Assembly (NCBI RefSeq): GCF_009720385.1
Contig: NZ_ML769306.1
Span: 60,995 to 124,994, forward strand
From: Catellatospora vulcania
GTDB lineage: Bacteria; Actinomycetota; Actinomycetes; Mycobacteriales; Micromonosporaceae
Length of the DNA: 64,000 bases
Direction of reading: 5' to 3'
How positions within the stretch are numbered: the stretch's first letter is position 1; each line of letters opens with the position of its first letter. The position numbers and the translations under genes were made by a program. The notes beneath the pieces are model-generated. The model saw only the letters and a program-made list of their open reading frames with translations, was not told where the DNA came from and did not search any database. Below, piece after piece: positions 48,546 to 58,209 of the stretch.

Positions 48546-49373
48546 TCAGCCTTTCGTCGAACCGGCGGTGACAGCGTCGGCGATCCGGCGCTGGAAGAAC
48601 AGGTAGACCGCCAGTACGGGCACGGCTGCGATCAGCACCCCTGAGGCGAACGTGGGGATGTCGGCCGTGTATTGACCGCGCAGCGACGTCACCCCGACCA
48701 TGAGGGTGCGATGCTCCGCGGACGGCATCATGAGCAGCGCGATGAGCACGTCGTTCCAGCAGAACAGCGCGTTCAGCACACCCACCGACAGCAGGGCCGG
48801 CCGCCCGATCGGGAGCATGATCCTGCGGTATACGCCGTAGGGGGTGTTGCCGTCGATGCGAGCCGCGTCGACGATCTCGGCCGGTATCGCGCTGTAGTAG
48901 CTGGTCATCAGATAGATCGTGAAGGGCAGGAACTGCGCCGTGTAGGCGAGGATCAACCCGGGGTAGGTGTCGACCAGCCCGGTGTCGGCCATGGTCCGCA
49001 CGAGCGGCACCATGATCACCTGGAAGGGCACGAACAGTGCGGCGAGGCATCCCAGCAGCAGCGCCCGCGAACCGCGGAACCGCAGGTGGCTCAGCGCGAA
49101 GCCGGCCATCGACCCGAACAGCAGCAGCAGTGCCACCGCCCCGGCGACCACGAGCACCGAGTTGAAGAAGTACCGCGCGGTGCCCGCAGTGGTCCACGCG
49201 GTGCTGATGTTGTCCCAGCGCAGGGTGTCCGCCAGGGCGAACCTGTCCAGGATGTAGTCGCGACGGGTCTTCATCGCCGCGTTGGCGGTGAAGACCAGCG
49301 GGTAGACGGTCGCCAGGGCCAGCAGCGCCATGGGTACGGCGATCAGCCACCGGCTCGTCCGAGCGCCGGGCAT
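48546..49373 (-). CDS. ABC sugar transporter permease (MalG-type)
   Basis: From the ATG at 49371-49373 the product is 275 residues with six membrane segments (LIAVPMALLALATVYPLVF first) and the cytoplasmic EAA loop EIVDAARIDGNTPYGVYRRI. The start codon shares a base with the stop of the upstream permease, so the two are translationally coupled. It forms the inner-membrane channel with the MalF-type subunit. No ATPase gene lies here; a shared MsiK-type ATPase elsewhere is usual in actinobacteria. Confidence 0.9.
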   Translation of the reverse strand: MPGARTSRWLIAVPMALLALATVYPLVFTANAAMKTRRDYILDRFALADTLRWDNISTAWTTAGTARYFFNSVLVVAGAVALLLLFGSMAGFALSHLRFRGSRALLLGCLAALFVPFQVIMVPLVRTMADTGLVDTYPGLILAYTAQFLPFTIYLMTSYYSAIPAEIVDAARIDGNTPYGVYRRIMLPIGRPALLSVGVLNALFCWNDVLIALLMMPSAEHRTLMVGVTSLRGQYTADIPTFASGVLIAAVPVLAVYLFFQRRIADAVTAGSTKG

Positions 49374-50233
49374 CAGTCCTCCTTGCCGGTGCGTCGCAGG
49401 AAGCTGACCTGCGCGAGCCCTACGACGAGCATGACCAGGAACAGCACCGTGGAGGCCGCCGACGCGAACGCCGGGCGGTTCATCTGGCCCTGCTGGATCC
49501 AGATGTAGTACTCCGGCAGGTAGGTCGACCCGCCCGGACCTCCGCTGGTCATCACGTAGATCAGGCCGAACATGGAGGTCAGCATTCCGATCATGGTCGT
49601 CACGAACACGAACTGGATGGTGCGGGACAGGCCCGGGATGATCACGTGCCGGATCACCTGCGGCAGGGCCGCCCCGTCGGAGCGGGCGGCGTCCAGCAGC
49701 GCGGGGTCCAGGGTCGCGAACCCGGACAGGAAGACCACCAGCGCCATCCCGAACGTCGCCCAGACGTGCACGCCGACCACGGTGAACAGCGCGACCTTCG
49801 AGTCGCCCAGCCAGTCGACCGGTTCGATCCCCACCACGTCGAGCACGCTGTTGAGCGGGCCGTCGAAGGACAGCAGGAGGTTGAAGATGGAACCGACGAT
49901 CACCGGGGACAGCACCGCGGGGAAGAAGTAGACGCTGCGGTAGAGCCGGTGGCCCGGCACGCGCAGGTAGATGAACGTGGCGAGCATGCCGGGGATCGCG
50001 ACCGCGACGGGAAGCAGCAGCACGAGCCACCCGACGTTGCGCAGCGCGCCCAGGAACAGCGGGTCGGCGAACAGTTCCGTGTAGTTGTCCAAACCCACGG
50101 CCGCCCCGTTGCGGTCGCCGTCTCCGGTGAAGGAGAAGTTGACGCCGAGCAGCAGCGGCCAGAGCCGGAACAGCACGATGACGAGTACGGCCGGAGCGAT
50201 CAGCACGAACGGGGCCAGGCGTTCGGCCGACAT
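49373..50233 (-). CDS. ABC sugar transporter permease (MalF-type)
   Basis: From the ATG at 50231-50233 the product is 286 residues with six membrane segments (LAPFVLIAPAVLVIVLFRLW first) and the EAA loop PALLDAARSDGAALPQVIRH. An in-frame GTG at 50335 has a GGAG, but the added 34 residues would be read through a 12-bp hairpin at 50279-50306 and contain no family sequence, so I prefer the later start. The gene follows the lipoprotein gene. Confidence 0.85.
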   Translation of the reverse strand: MSAERLAPFVLIAPAVLVIVLFRLWPLLLGVNFSFTGDGDRNGAAVGLDNYTELFADPLFLGALRNVGWLVLLLPVAVAIPGMLATFIYLRVPGHRLYRSVYFFPAVLSPVIVGSIFNLLLSFDGPLNSVLDVVGIEPVDWLGDSKVALFTVVGVHVWATFGMALVVFLSGFATLDPALLDAARSDGAALPQVIRHVIIPGLSRTIQFVFVTTMIGMLTSMFGLIYVMTSGGPGGSTYLPEYYIWIQQGQMNRPAFASAASTVLFLVMLVVGLAQVSFLRRTGKED

Positions 50234-50278
50234 CGATCCCGTCCGGGAGCGCCTGCGCGGCGCGGGGTCTGTTCCATA

Positions 50279-50306
50279 GGCCCGCCCCGCCCGAGCGGGG
50301 CGGGCC
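50279..50306 (-). terminator. Intergenic stem-loop between binding protein and permease genes
   Basis: A perfect 12-bp stem (50279-50290 with 50295-50306) with a CCGA loop. Such hairpins after a binding-protein gene commonly protect its mRNA or partly end transcription, giving more lipoprotein than permease. Confidence 0.7.
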
Positions 50307-50338
50307 AACAGCGGTGGAGATTCACCGAGTGGCACAGG

Positions 50339-51604
50339 TCAGCTCCGGTCCGACTCGCCGAGCTGCTTGAGCGCGGCGTCGACGCTGACGGACCCTTCGA
50401 GGATCTGCTGGGACAGCCGCCCCATCAGTTCGATGGTCTTCGACGACAGCGCCACGTGCAGCGCGGGCTTGCCGGTCTTGAGGTCGGCGACGATGGCGGT
50501 GACGGCCACGCCGCCGTCGGTGGTCTTCACCGTGGTGTCGGAGACGACCGCACCGGCGTTGGTGTAGAAGGTGGTCAGCGCGTCGGTGGAGGTCAGCGAG
50601 CGCACCAGGTCGGCGGCGAGGGCCGGGTCCTTGGTCCACTTGGCGACCCCGTAGCCGATGCCGCCGTCGAACGGCAGGCTCGGCGTCGTACCGGCGGTGA
50701 TGACCGGCGACTTCATCACGCCCAGGTTGTCGGGACCGATGAACTCGTTGAAGTCCTTCCAGTGCCCGATGTCGGACATCAGCCCGATGATGTTGGTCGC
50801 CTTGGCGGACTGGAAGATGCCGAAGGCGTCGGTGAACATGGTGGTCGAGTTGCCACCCTTGCTGTTCAGACCCTGGTCGTTGACGTCCTTCCACAGCTGG
50901 AAGACCTTCTTGACGTTCGGAGAGTTCCAGTCGCGCCGGCCGGCGATCCAGTCGTCGTACTCCTGCGGGGTCAGGATGCCCGAGCCGAAGGCCGACAGGA
51001 AGAACTGGATGCCGATGCCCTCCTTGTTGCCCAGCGCGAAGCAGCTGGCTTTCGTCGCCTTGGTGATGGCGGCGCAGTCGGCGGTGAAGCCGTCCCAGGT
51101 CGTCGCCGGCTTCTGCGGGTCGAGGCCCGCCTTCTTGTAGAGGTCCTTGTTGAAGTAGATCGGGTGGCCCTGCAGGGTCACCGGTGAGGCGTAGGCCTTG
51201 CCGTCCTTGGTGAACGCGTCCCAGCCGGCCAGGCGCTCCTTGTCCGGAGCGACGTACTGGTCCAGCGGCACCAGGGCGTCGACCCGGTCGCGGATCTGGC
51301 CACCGCCGTTGAACATCATGACGTCGGGGCCCTTGCCCGCCTGGATCGCCGCCCCGAGCAGCGTGTAGTACTGGTCGAACGGCTGGGCGACGAACTCCAA
51401 GGTCACGCCGGGGTGTTTCGCGGCGAAGTCGGCCTTCGCCTTCTCCACATAGGCCGTTGCGGTCTTGTCACTGGACTTCCAGTCCCACACCACGAGTTTG
51501 CCGCTCGCGGAGTTGGACGGGGGTTCGTTTCCGGTGGCGCTTCCACAGCCCGCCAAGGCCAGCGCCACCACGACGGCGGCAGGCCAGAGTACTCGCTGCT
51601 TCAT
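50339..51604 (-). CDS. ABC transporter sugar-binding lipoprotein
   Basis: A 421-residue extracellular solute-binding protein of the MalE/type-1 family. The lipobox ALAGC near residue 20 follows a hydrophobic signal (VLWPAAVVVALAL). Family stretches include VVWDWKSSDKTATAYVEKAK, AGKGPDVMMFNGGGQIRD, PIYFNKDLYKKAGLDP and DGGIGYGVAKWTKDP. It captures the sugar released outside the cell and delivers it to the two permeases. It heads the operon, with the GntR-type site about 60 bp in front of the ATG. Context suggests L-fucose or a small fucosylated saccharide. Confidence 0.9.
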   Translation of the reverse strand: MKQRVLWPAAVVVALALAGCGSATGNEPPSNSASGKLVVWDWKSSDKTATAYVEKAKADFAAKHPGVTLEFVAQPFDQYYTLLGAAIQAGKGPDVMMFNGGGQIRDRVDALVPLDQYVAPDKERLAGWDAFTKDGKAYASPVTLQGHPIYFNKDLYKKAGLDPQKPATTWDGFTADCAAITKATKASCFALGNKEGIGIQFFLSAFGSGILTPQEYDDWIAGRRDWNSPNVKKVFQLWKDVNDQGLNSKGGNSTTMFTDAFGIFQSAKATNIIGLMSDIGHWKDFNEFIGPDNLGVMKSPVITAGTTPSLPFDGGIGYGVAKWTKDPALAADLVRSLTSTDALTTFYTNAGAVVSDTTVKTTDGGVAVTAIVADLKTGKPALHVALSSKTIELMGRLSQQILEGSVSVDAALKQLGESDRS

Positions 51605-51665
51605 TGATTCTCATCTCGAGAATGGCCGGAAGAGCCGGCCGTCCGATGGAATGCAGCAAAGCTAA

Positions 51666-51685
51666 GTCATATGATGTGTGATGTC
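51666..51685. promoter_or_regulatory. GntR/FadR-type site before the importer operon
   Basis: The site gtcatatgatgtgtgatgtc combines a GTCATATGATG part and a GTGATGTC part, like two overlapping half-site pairs. It starts about 60 bp before the lipoprotein ATG. Confidence 0.7.
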
Positions 51686-51759
51686 AACGAACGCTTGACG
51701 CAAGGCCAGCGGTCGGTCAAAGTCAACCACCGCGAAACACCGACGACAGCGATCTGGAC

Positions 51760-53301
51760 ATGGCAGCCCACAGCACAGACGAAGCCGCACTCATCGTCGC
51801 GGCGCAGACCGGCGACCGGCGGGCGCTCGACGTCCTGATCGAGGCATACCTGCCGTTCGTCTACACCATCGTGCGCAGGGCCCTCGACGCCGACGCCGAC
51901 GTCGACGACGTCGTGCAGGACACGATGGTCCGGGTCATCCGCGACCTACCCGACCTGCGCGACCCGGCCACCTTCCGCGCCTGGGTCGGCACCATCACGG
52001 TCCGCCAGATCAGCAACCACCTGCAGCGGCGGCGCACTTCCGAACCACGGGCCGGCGACCTGGCCGGGCTGTCCGAGTTCCCCGACGCCCACGGTGAGGT
52101 CGAAGGGCTGACCCTGCTACGCCTGGGCATCGCCGAGCAACGGCGCCAGGCAGCACAGGCGGCACGGTGGCTCGACGACGACGACCGCGTCCTGCTGTCA
52201 CTGTGGTGGCTCGAGCTCGCCGGCCGGCTCACCCGAACCGAACTGGCGGCCGCCGCCGGAGTCAGCATCGCCCACGCCGGGGTACGCGTACAGCGCATGC
52301 GGCAACAGTTGGAGCAGTGCCGGGCGCTGCTGGCAGCGCTCGACACCCGGCCGCGCTGCGGCGATCTGGACCTGCTCGTGACCGACTGGGACGGCGTCCC
52401 GTCCTCGGCACTGCGCAAACGCCTGGTACGGCATGTCCGCGCCTGCCCGACTTGCGACCCGGCAGCCAGTGACCTGATGTCCGCCGACAAGCTGCTCATC
52501 GGCCTCGCCCTGCTGCCCGTGCCGGTCGCACTCGCCGCCGCCGTGCTCGGCAAGGCCGCCACCGTGACCTCCTCGGTGGCACTGGCCGGAGCCGCCAAAG
52601 CGGGAGTACTCGGCCAGCTGGCCAAGGCCCTCGCCGTACCCAAGGTAGCCGCAGCGGTGGTGACGGGCACCGTGGTGGTGGGCGCGACGGTTGCCGTGAT
52701 CACCTGGCCCGCGGCAACGCCGCCTCCGCTGCCGGCCGTCCAGTCGCCCCCCGCTGCCGTCGCCACGCCCCCGCGCAGCCCTGCCGCTCGCCCGCCCAGC
52801 CCCAGCCGTACCCCCGGCCCGCGGCAGCAGCCTGCCCCCTCGCGCAACCCCGCCGGGGTGCTGGCGATCGGCCCGACCTCGTTGGAAGCGCTGAACGACC
52901 CTGGACTGTTCGTCACGACCGCCGCCGGTCGCGGCGTCCTCTCGTCGGTGTCGCAGACCGCCGGCACGGCGGCACGACAGCAGGCCAGCTTCACGGTCGT
53001 GGCAGGACTCGCCGACGCCAAGTGCGTGTCCCTGCGGGCCGGCGACGGTCGCTACCTGCGTCACCTGTCGTGGCGGCTGCTGCTGAGCGCTGCCGACGAC
53101 ACCGAGCTGTTCCGGGGCGACGCGACCTTCTGCGTCCGCCCCGCCGAGGCCGACGGGGCGATCCTGCTCGAGTCCAGGAACTACCCCGGCTGGTTCGTGC
53201 ATCGCCGGGGAACCGAGCTGTGGGTCGACCTTGCCGCTGACGGCACCGCCGACTTCGGCGCGGAGAGTTCGTTTCGCGTCCGACCCCCGTTGGCGCCCTA
53301 G
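51760..53301 (+). CDS. ECF sigma factor fused to anti-sigma-like motif, membrane segments and AbfB domain
   Basis: One uninterrupted 513-residue frame. Sigma region 2 spans about 22-92 (LIEAYLPFVYTIVRRALD, DVVQDTMVRVIRDLPD, FRAWVGTITVRQISNHLQRR), and sigma region 4 about 130-186 (RLTRTELAAAAGVSIAHAGV). Next comes H225-x3-C229-x2-C232, the zinc-binding pattern of ZAS anti-sigma domains. Hydrophobic segments lie at 245-263 and 296-318, the latter a clear membrane helix. After a 45-residue Pro-rich linker, residues 366-513 resemble an AbfB/CBM42 arabinofuranose-binding domain (TSLEALNDPGLFVTT, YLRHLSWRLLLS, LESRNYPGWFVHRR). Sigma, sensor and anchor in one chain suggest a one-step switch: arabinofuranose outside, promoter binding inside. 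Related ECF fusions are known, but the ligand and targets here are inference. Confidence 0.83.
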   Translation: MAAHSTDEAALIVAAQTGDRRALDVLIEAYLPFVYTIVRRALDADADVDDVVQDTMVRVIRDLPDLRDPATFRAWVGTITVRQISNHLQRRRTSEPRAGDLAGLSEFPDAHGEVEGLTLLRLGIAEQRRQAAQAARWLDDDDRVLLSLWWLELAGRLTRTELAAAAGVSIAHAGVRVQRMRQQLEQCRALLAALDTRPRCGDLDLLVTDWDGVPSSALRKRLVRHVRACPTCDPAASDLMSADKLLIGLALLPVPVALAAAVLGKAATVTSSVALAGAAKAGVLGQLAKALAVPKVAAAVVTGTVVVGATVAVITWPAATPPPLPAVQSPPAAVATPPRSPAARPPSPSRTPGPRQQPAPSRNPAGVLAIGPTSLEALNDPGLFVTTAAGRGVLSSVSQTAGTAARQQASFTVVAGLADAKCVSLRAGDGRYLRHLSWRLLLSAADDTELFRGDATFCVRPAEADGAILLESRNYPGWFVHRRGTELWVDLAADGTADFGAESSFRVRPPLAP

Positions 53302-53333
53302 TGCAGCACGGCGTCCGCCCGTCGGGAGCTGCC

Positions 53334-53366
53334 CCGGGGGTGTGTCCTGGCTGGACCCACCCCCGG
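53334..53366. terminator. Hairpin between the sigma gene and the CBM2 esterase
   Basis: A 9-bp stem (53334-53342 with 53358-53366, 15-nt loop) between convergent genes. Confidence 0.55.
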
Positions 53367-53376
53367 CGCGTGTCGA

Positions 53377-54726
53377 TCAGGAGGTGAGGCAGTCCGCGCC
53401 GTTGAGGGTGAATGAGGCCGGCTTGCCGGTGTTGCCGGTGTGGGTGGCCTGGAAGCCGAGGTCGATCGATCCATTGGCGGGGATGGCGGCGTTGTAGGGC
53501 AGGTTTCGGGCCGTCACCTGGCCCGAGGTGGGCGAGTAGGCCGCGTTCCAGCCCGAGGTGATGGCCTGGCCGCTGGGCAGGCTGAAGACCAGGGACCAGC
53601 CGTTGATCGCGGCGCTGCCGGTGTTCGTGACGGTGAGGTTCTCGACCAGGCCGTTGTTCCACGCGTTGATGGCGCTGGTGACGCGGCAGGAAGCGGTGCC
53701 AGGCGGCGTCGACGGGCTGGGCGACGTGGACGGGCTGGGCGGCGTCGACGGGCTGGGCGAGGTCGACGGGCTGGGCGGCGTCGACGGACCGGAGGTGGTC
53801 AGGCCGAAGAACGCCACGGCAGAGGCGGCCATGCCGCCCGACGGCAGGCTGTGCCCGGCCCCCTGGATGCTGAGGGCCTCGACCTGCGTGGTGCCCGACG
53901 CGTCGGCGAAGCGGCGGCGGTTCCAGTTGGCCTGCGGGGTGTCGGAGGAGGTGGGCGTCTGGCTCAGGCCGTGTACGTTCGTCCACTGCTCCACCGACTC
54001 CTGCAGCAGCGAGTACGGCACGAGGGTGTCGCTGGTGCCGTGCCACAGCTGCACCCGCGGCCGGGTGCCGGTGAAGCCGGGAATGACCTGCCGCACCGCG
54101 TCACCCCACTGCTGCGGGGTCCGGTTCATGTTTCCGCCGGTGCACTGGCTGGCTCCAGGCGGGTAGTCGGCCGCGTTGGCGAAGCAGTTGAACGGCACGC
54201 CCATGAAAGCCGCGCCGGCCTTGAACCGGTCGGGGTAGAGGGCGAGCATGTGCTGGGTCATCATGCCTCCGGAGGAGCTTCCCGTGGCATAGACCCGGTT
54301 CTGGTCACCGCCGTACTGGAGGCCGGCGTAGGCGACCATGGACATGATCGAGACCGGGTCGCTGCCGCCGTCGCGGCGCTTGGCAGCTGCCGACCACGTG
54401 TCGAAGCATCTGCCGAAACCGGCCTCCTGCATGGCGCTGGGGTAAATGACGATGAAGCCGTACTGGGCGGCCAGCGACGCGAACTCGCTGCCGGAGTAGA
54501 AGCCGGGGCCCGAACCCCCGCAGCCGTGCATGGCCACCACGATCGCGGGGTTCGCCGGGCGGGCGTCGGGCACGTAGACGTGCATGCGCATACCGCCCGG
54601 GTTGCTGCCGAAGTTGCTCACCTCGACCAGCGACGCCGCGAAGGCGGGTTGCATCGCCGGGATGGTGAGTCCGGCCACCGCCAACGACGTGGCGAGTGCG
54701 AGCAGTAGCTTGCGATTGATTCTCAT
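53377..54726 (-). CDS. Secreted PHB-depolymerase-type esterase (CE1-like) with CBM2
   Basis: From the ATG at 54724-54726, with an AAAGGAG site, the product is 449 residues: signal peptide (LLLALATSLAVAGLTIPAM), then an esterase domain of the LpqC/PHB depolymerase family with oxyanion HGCGGSGPGF, nucleophile elbow ATGSSSGGMMTQ, acid region WHGTSDTLVPY and His in GAGHSLPSGG. Relatives are acetylxylan and feruloyl esterases (CE1). A long Ser/Pro/Thr linker built of PPSPSTSPSPST-like units leads to a C-terminal CBM2 domain (CRVTSAINAWNNGLVENLTV, GWSLVFSLPSGQ) that binds cellulose or xylan. Two cysteines frame the CBM as usual. It probably removes acyl groups from plant cell wall xylan. Confidence 0.87.
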   Translation of the reverse strand: MRINRKLLLALATSLAVAGLTIPAMQPAFAASLVEVSNFGSNPGGMRMHVYVPDARPANPAIVVAMHGCGGSGPGFYSGSEFASLAAQYGFIVIYPSAMQEAGFGRCFDTWSAAAKRRDGGSDPVSIMSMVAYAGLQYGGDQNRVYATGSSSGGMMTQHMLALYPDRFKAGAAFMGVPFNCFANAADYPPGASQCTGGNMNRTPQQWGDAVRQVIPGFTGTRPRVQLWHGTSDTLVPYSLLQESVEQWTNVHGLSQTPTSSDTPQANWNRRRFADASGTTQVEALSIQGAGHSLPSGGMAASAVAFFGLTTSGPSTPPSPSTSPSPSTPPSPSTSPSPSTPPGTASCRVTSAINAWNNGLVENLTVTNTGSAAINGWSLVFSLPSGQAITSGWNAAYSPTSGQVTARNLPYNAAIPANGSIDLGFQATHTGNTGKPASFTLNGADCLTS

Positions 54727-54927
54727 TCGTCCATCTCCTTTGCCCACGATGGGCTGCCGGCTGACAGCTGAGGCATGGCGGCCCGACGCGGTGGCGGTCA
54801 TCCCGCCGATGCCGTCGGGCGGCGCCCGTGACCCGGCCCGGATGGTCACGTGAGCACGCGCCGCGCAGGTCCGGTGTGGCCTGTGTCGCTCCTGGCCCTG
54901 ACGATCTGGTCCCGCCCGTCATCGTGT

Positions 54928-54942
54928 GACACATAGTGTGTC
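54928..54942. promoter_or_regulatory. Inverted repeat upstream of the CBM2 esterase
   Basis: The sequence gacaca-tag-tgtgtc is a perfect 6-bp inverted repeat about 200 bp before the esterase ATG. It is a possible regulator site; nothing else stands out in 54727-55099. Confidence 0.4.
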
Positions 54943-55099
54943 CTCGAAGGCATAAAACTGTCAATCGAACATCCCCGATAGATCATCGATGCCGGCCGTG
55001 CCTGCCTCGACTCAGCCCACGACGTCGGCCGATGGGTCGATTCGTGGTGCGTTACGGTCGTTGGCGACATCCACCTCGATCCACGCCGGAGCAGCCCAC

Positions 55100-56095
55100 G
55101 TGACCAGCCCCTTCGATATCGAGGAGATGTTCCCGCAGGACGCGGTGGGGGCGGTCCGGCTTCCCCGGCGGCAATCCGGCAACGCGCCGCAGGGCCTGGC
55201 GGTGACGCTGCTTGCCGACTACACCCTGCGCACCCGTGCCTGGCTGCCGTCTGCCGCGATCACGGCGCTGCTCGGCGAGGCCGGGGTGAGCCCTGGCGGT
55301 GCCCGAACGGCGATAAGCCGGCTGACCCGCCGGGGTGTGCTCGAAGGCAGCCGGCAGGGACGCACCAGTTCCCACCGGCTGACCCAGCCCGCCGCCGCCC
55401 ACCTGTCGAGCGGTGGCAGCTGGATCGCGTCGTCGGCGTCGGCGACCCGGGCTTGGGAAGGCTGGTGGACGCTGATCGCCTTCTCCCTGCCCCAGGAGGA
55501 GAACACGCAGCGGCGAGCGCTTCGCGGCCAGCTGCGCTGGCTGGGATACGCACCCCTTTTCGACGGGCTCTGGGTCTCCCCCGACGGGTTCACCGAGCAG
55601 GCCCGGGCGCAGCTGGCTGAATTCAACCTCGGCGCGATGACCGTGTTCCAGGCCCGGCACGTGGAGTTCGCGGCCGCCGGCGGCCGCAACCCGGTCGAGG
55701 CGTGGGACATCCCGGCCATCGCCGCGGAGTACGAGTCCTTCGTCGGGCGCTGGAGCGCGCTGCTGCCCCGGATACGCGGTGGGCGGATCCCCGGCGCCGA
55801 GGCGGTGCGGGCCCGCACCGAGGTGATGGACACCTACCGTCGCTTCCCCACCCTCGACCCTCAACTGCCGCTGCAGCTGCTGCCGTCAGGGTGGCTGCGC
55901 CAGCCCGCCCTGGAAGTGTTCGCCGCCGTCTACGACGGTCTGGCCGCGGTTGCCGAAGAACACGTGCGGGCCGTGGTGGCCCGCCACGCCGACGGTGCCC
56001 AACTCGGGATCAGTGCGCACACTGTCGCCGACATGCTCGCCGGGGTACGCCACGGTTCATCCGCCGAGGTGCCCGCCCCGCCGCACCGGCTATGA
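55100..56095 (+). CDS. PaaX-family transcriptional regulator
   Basis: A GTG at 55100 with GGAG at 55088-55091 gives 331 residues. The N-terminal winged helix (LLADYTLRTRAWLPSAAITA, GGARTAISRLTRRGVLEG) is followed by the large PaaX middle domain (WWTLIAFSLPQEENTQRRAL, GYAPLFDGLWVSPDG) and C-terminal domain with RFPTLDPQLPLQLLPSGWLR, all characteristic of PaaX. Family members repress phenylacetate degradation and sometimes other pathways. No paa genes are here, so its target is unknown. It lies between two xylan-related genes. Confidence 0.88.
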   Translation: MTSPFDIEEMFPQDAVGAVRLPRRQSGNAPQGLAVTLLADYTLRTRAWLPSAAITALLGEAGVSPGGARTAISRLTRRGVLEGSRQGRTSSHRLTQPAAAHLSSGGSWIASSASATRAWEGWWTLIAFSLPQEENTQRRALRGQLRWLGYAPLFDGLWVSPDGFTEQARAQLAEFNLGAMTVFQARHVEFAAAGGRNPVEAWDIPAIAAEYESFVGRWSALLPRIRGGRIPGAEAVRARTEVMDTYRRFPTLDPQLPLQLLPSGWLRQPALEVFAAVYDGLAAVAEEHVRAVVARHADGAQLGISAHTVADMLAGVRHGSSAEVPAPPHRL

Positions 56096-56183
56096 CCTGA
56101 CCGCCGCGTTCCCGGCGACCGCCCGGCCTTCGCCCCGGGCCTGTCGGTCAGGTCCGGGGCGATGGCTTCGAGCAGGGCGTCGG

Positions 56184-57818
<1,635 letters not shown>

Positions 57819-57821
57819 CTA

Positions 57822-57841
57822 CTTCCGATAATTTCCGGAAC
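57822..57841. promoter_or_regulatory. Xylan-type site before the second GH10 gene
   Basis: The site cttccgataatttccggaac resembles the site at 23008 (CTTYCGRWAA and TTCCGGAA). It lies about 115 bp before the ATG, the same distance as in the first GH10 gene. Confidence 0.6.
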
Positions 57842-58017
57842 ACGCGTCCGGTCAATGTGGTACCCCCTTCGTGCCGACGCGCTCCCCGCGCCCTCGTATC
57901 GAATCGATACCCCCAGCTAGTTGCCACTGATTCTTGATCTGCTTCGATGCGTTCGGACAGCTTCCCGAAGGCCACCGTGACACGGGATCTCATCGTCCAT
58001 CCAGACCAGACCGAAAC

Positions 58018-58036
58018 TTCCGAACCACCTTCGGAA
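58018..58036. promoter_or_regulatory. Xylan-type inverted repeat before the feruloyl-esterase-like gene
   Basis: The perfect repeat ttccgaa-ccacc-ttcggaa (58018-58024 and 58030-58036) is preceded by ccgaaac. It lies about 170-190 bp before the ATG at 58210. The 502-bp stretch 57708-58209 holds no gene, only this and the site at 57822. Confidence 0.55.
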
Positions 58037-58209
58037 CGCGTCACCCGCCCGGGAACCCCCTCGGCCACTCGGCAGGCATCCGAACGGGTCGATTGACACT
58101 TTTCTGTCCGAGAGGCAAGCTGTGTGACACACGTCGTCGATGGAGCCCGACGACGTACGCGAACAGGGACCCGGCATGCGGGCAGGGCAGGCCGGGCCAA
58201 CCCCACTTT

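Noticed and set aside
50234..50335. GTG start at 50335 for the MalF-type permease.
   Set aside because: The added residues would be encoded by a perfect 12-bp hairpin and match no permease sequence, although a GGAG is present.
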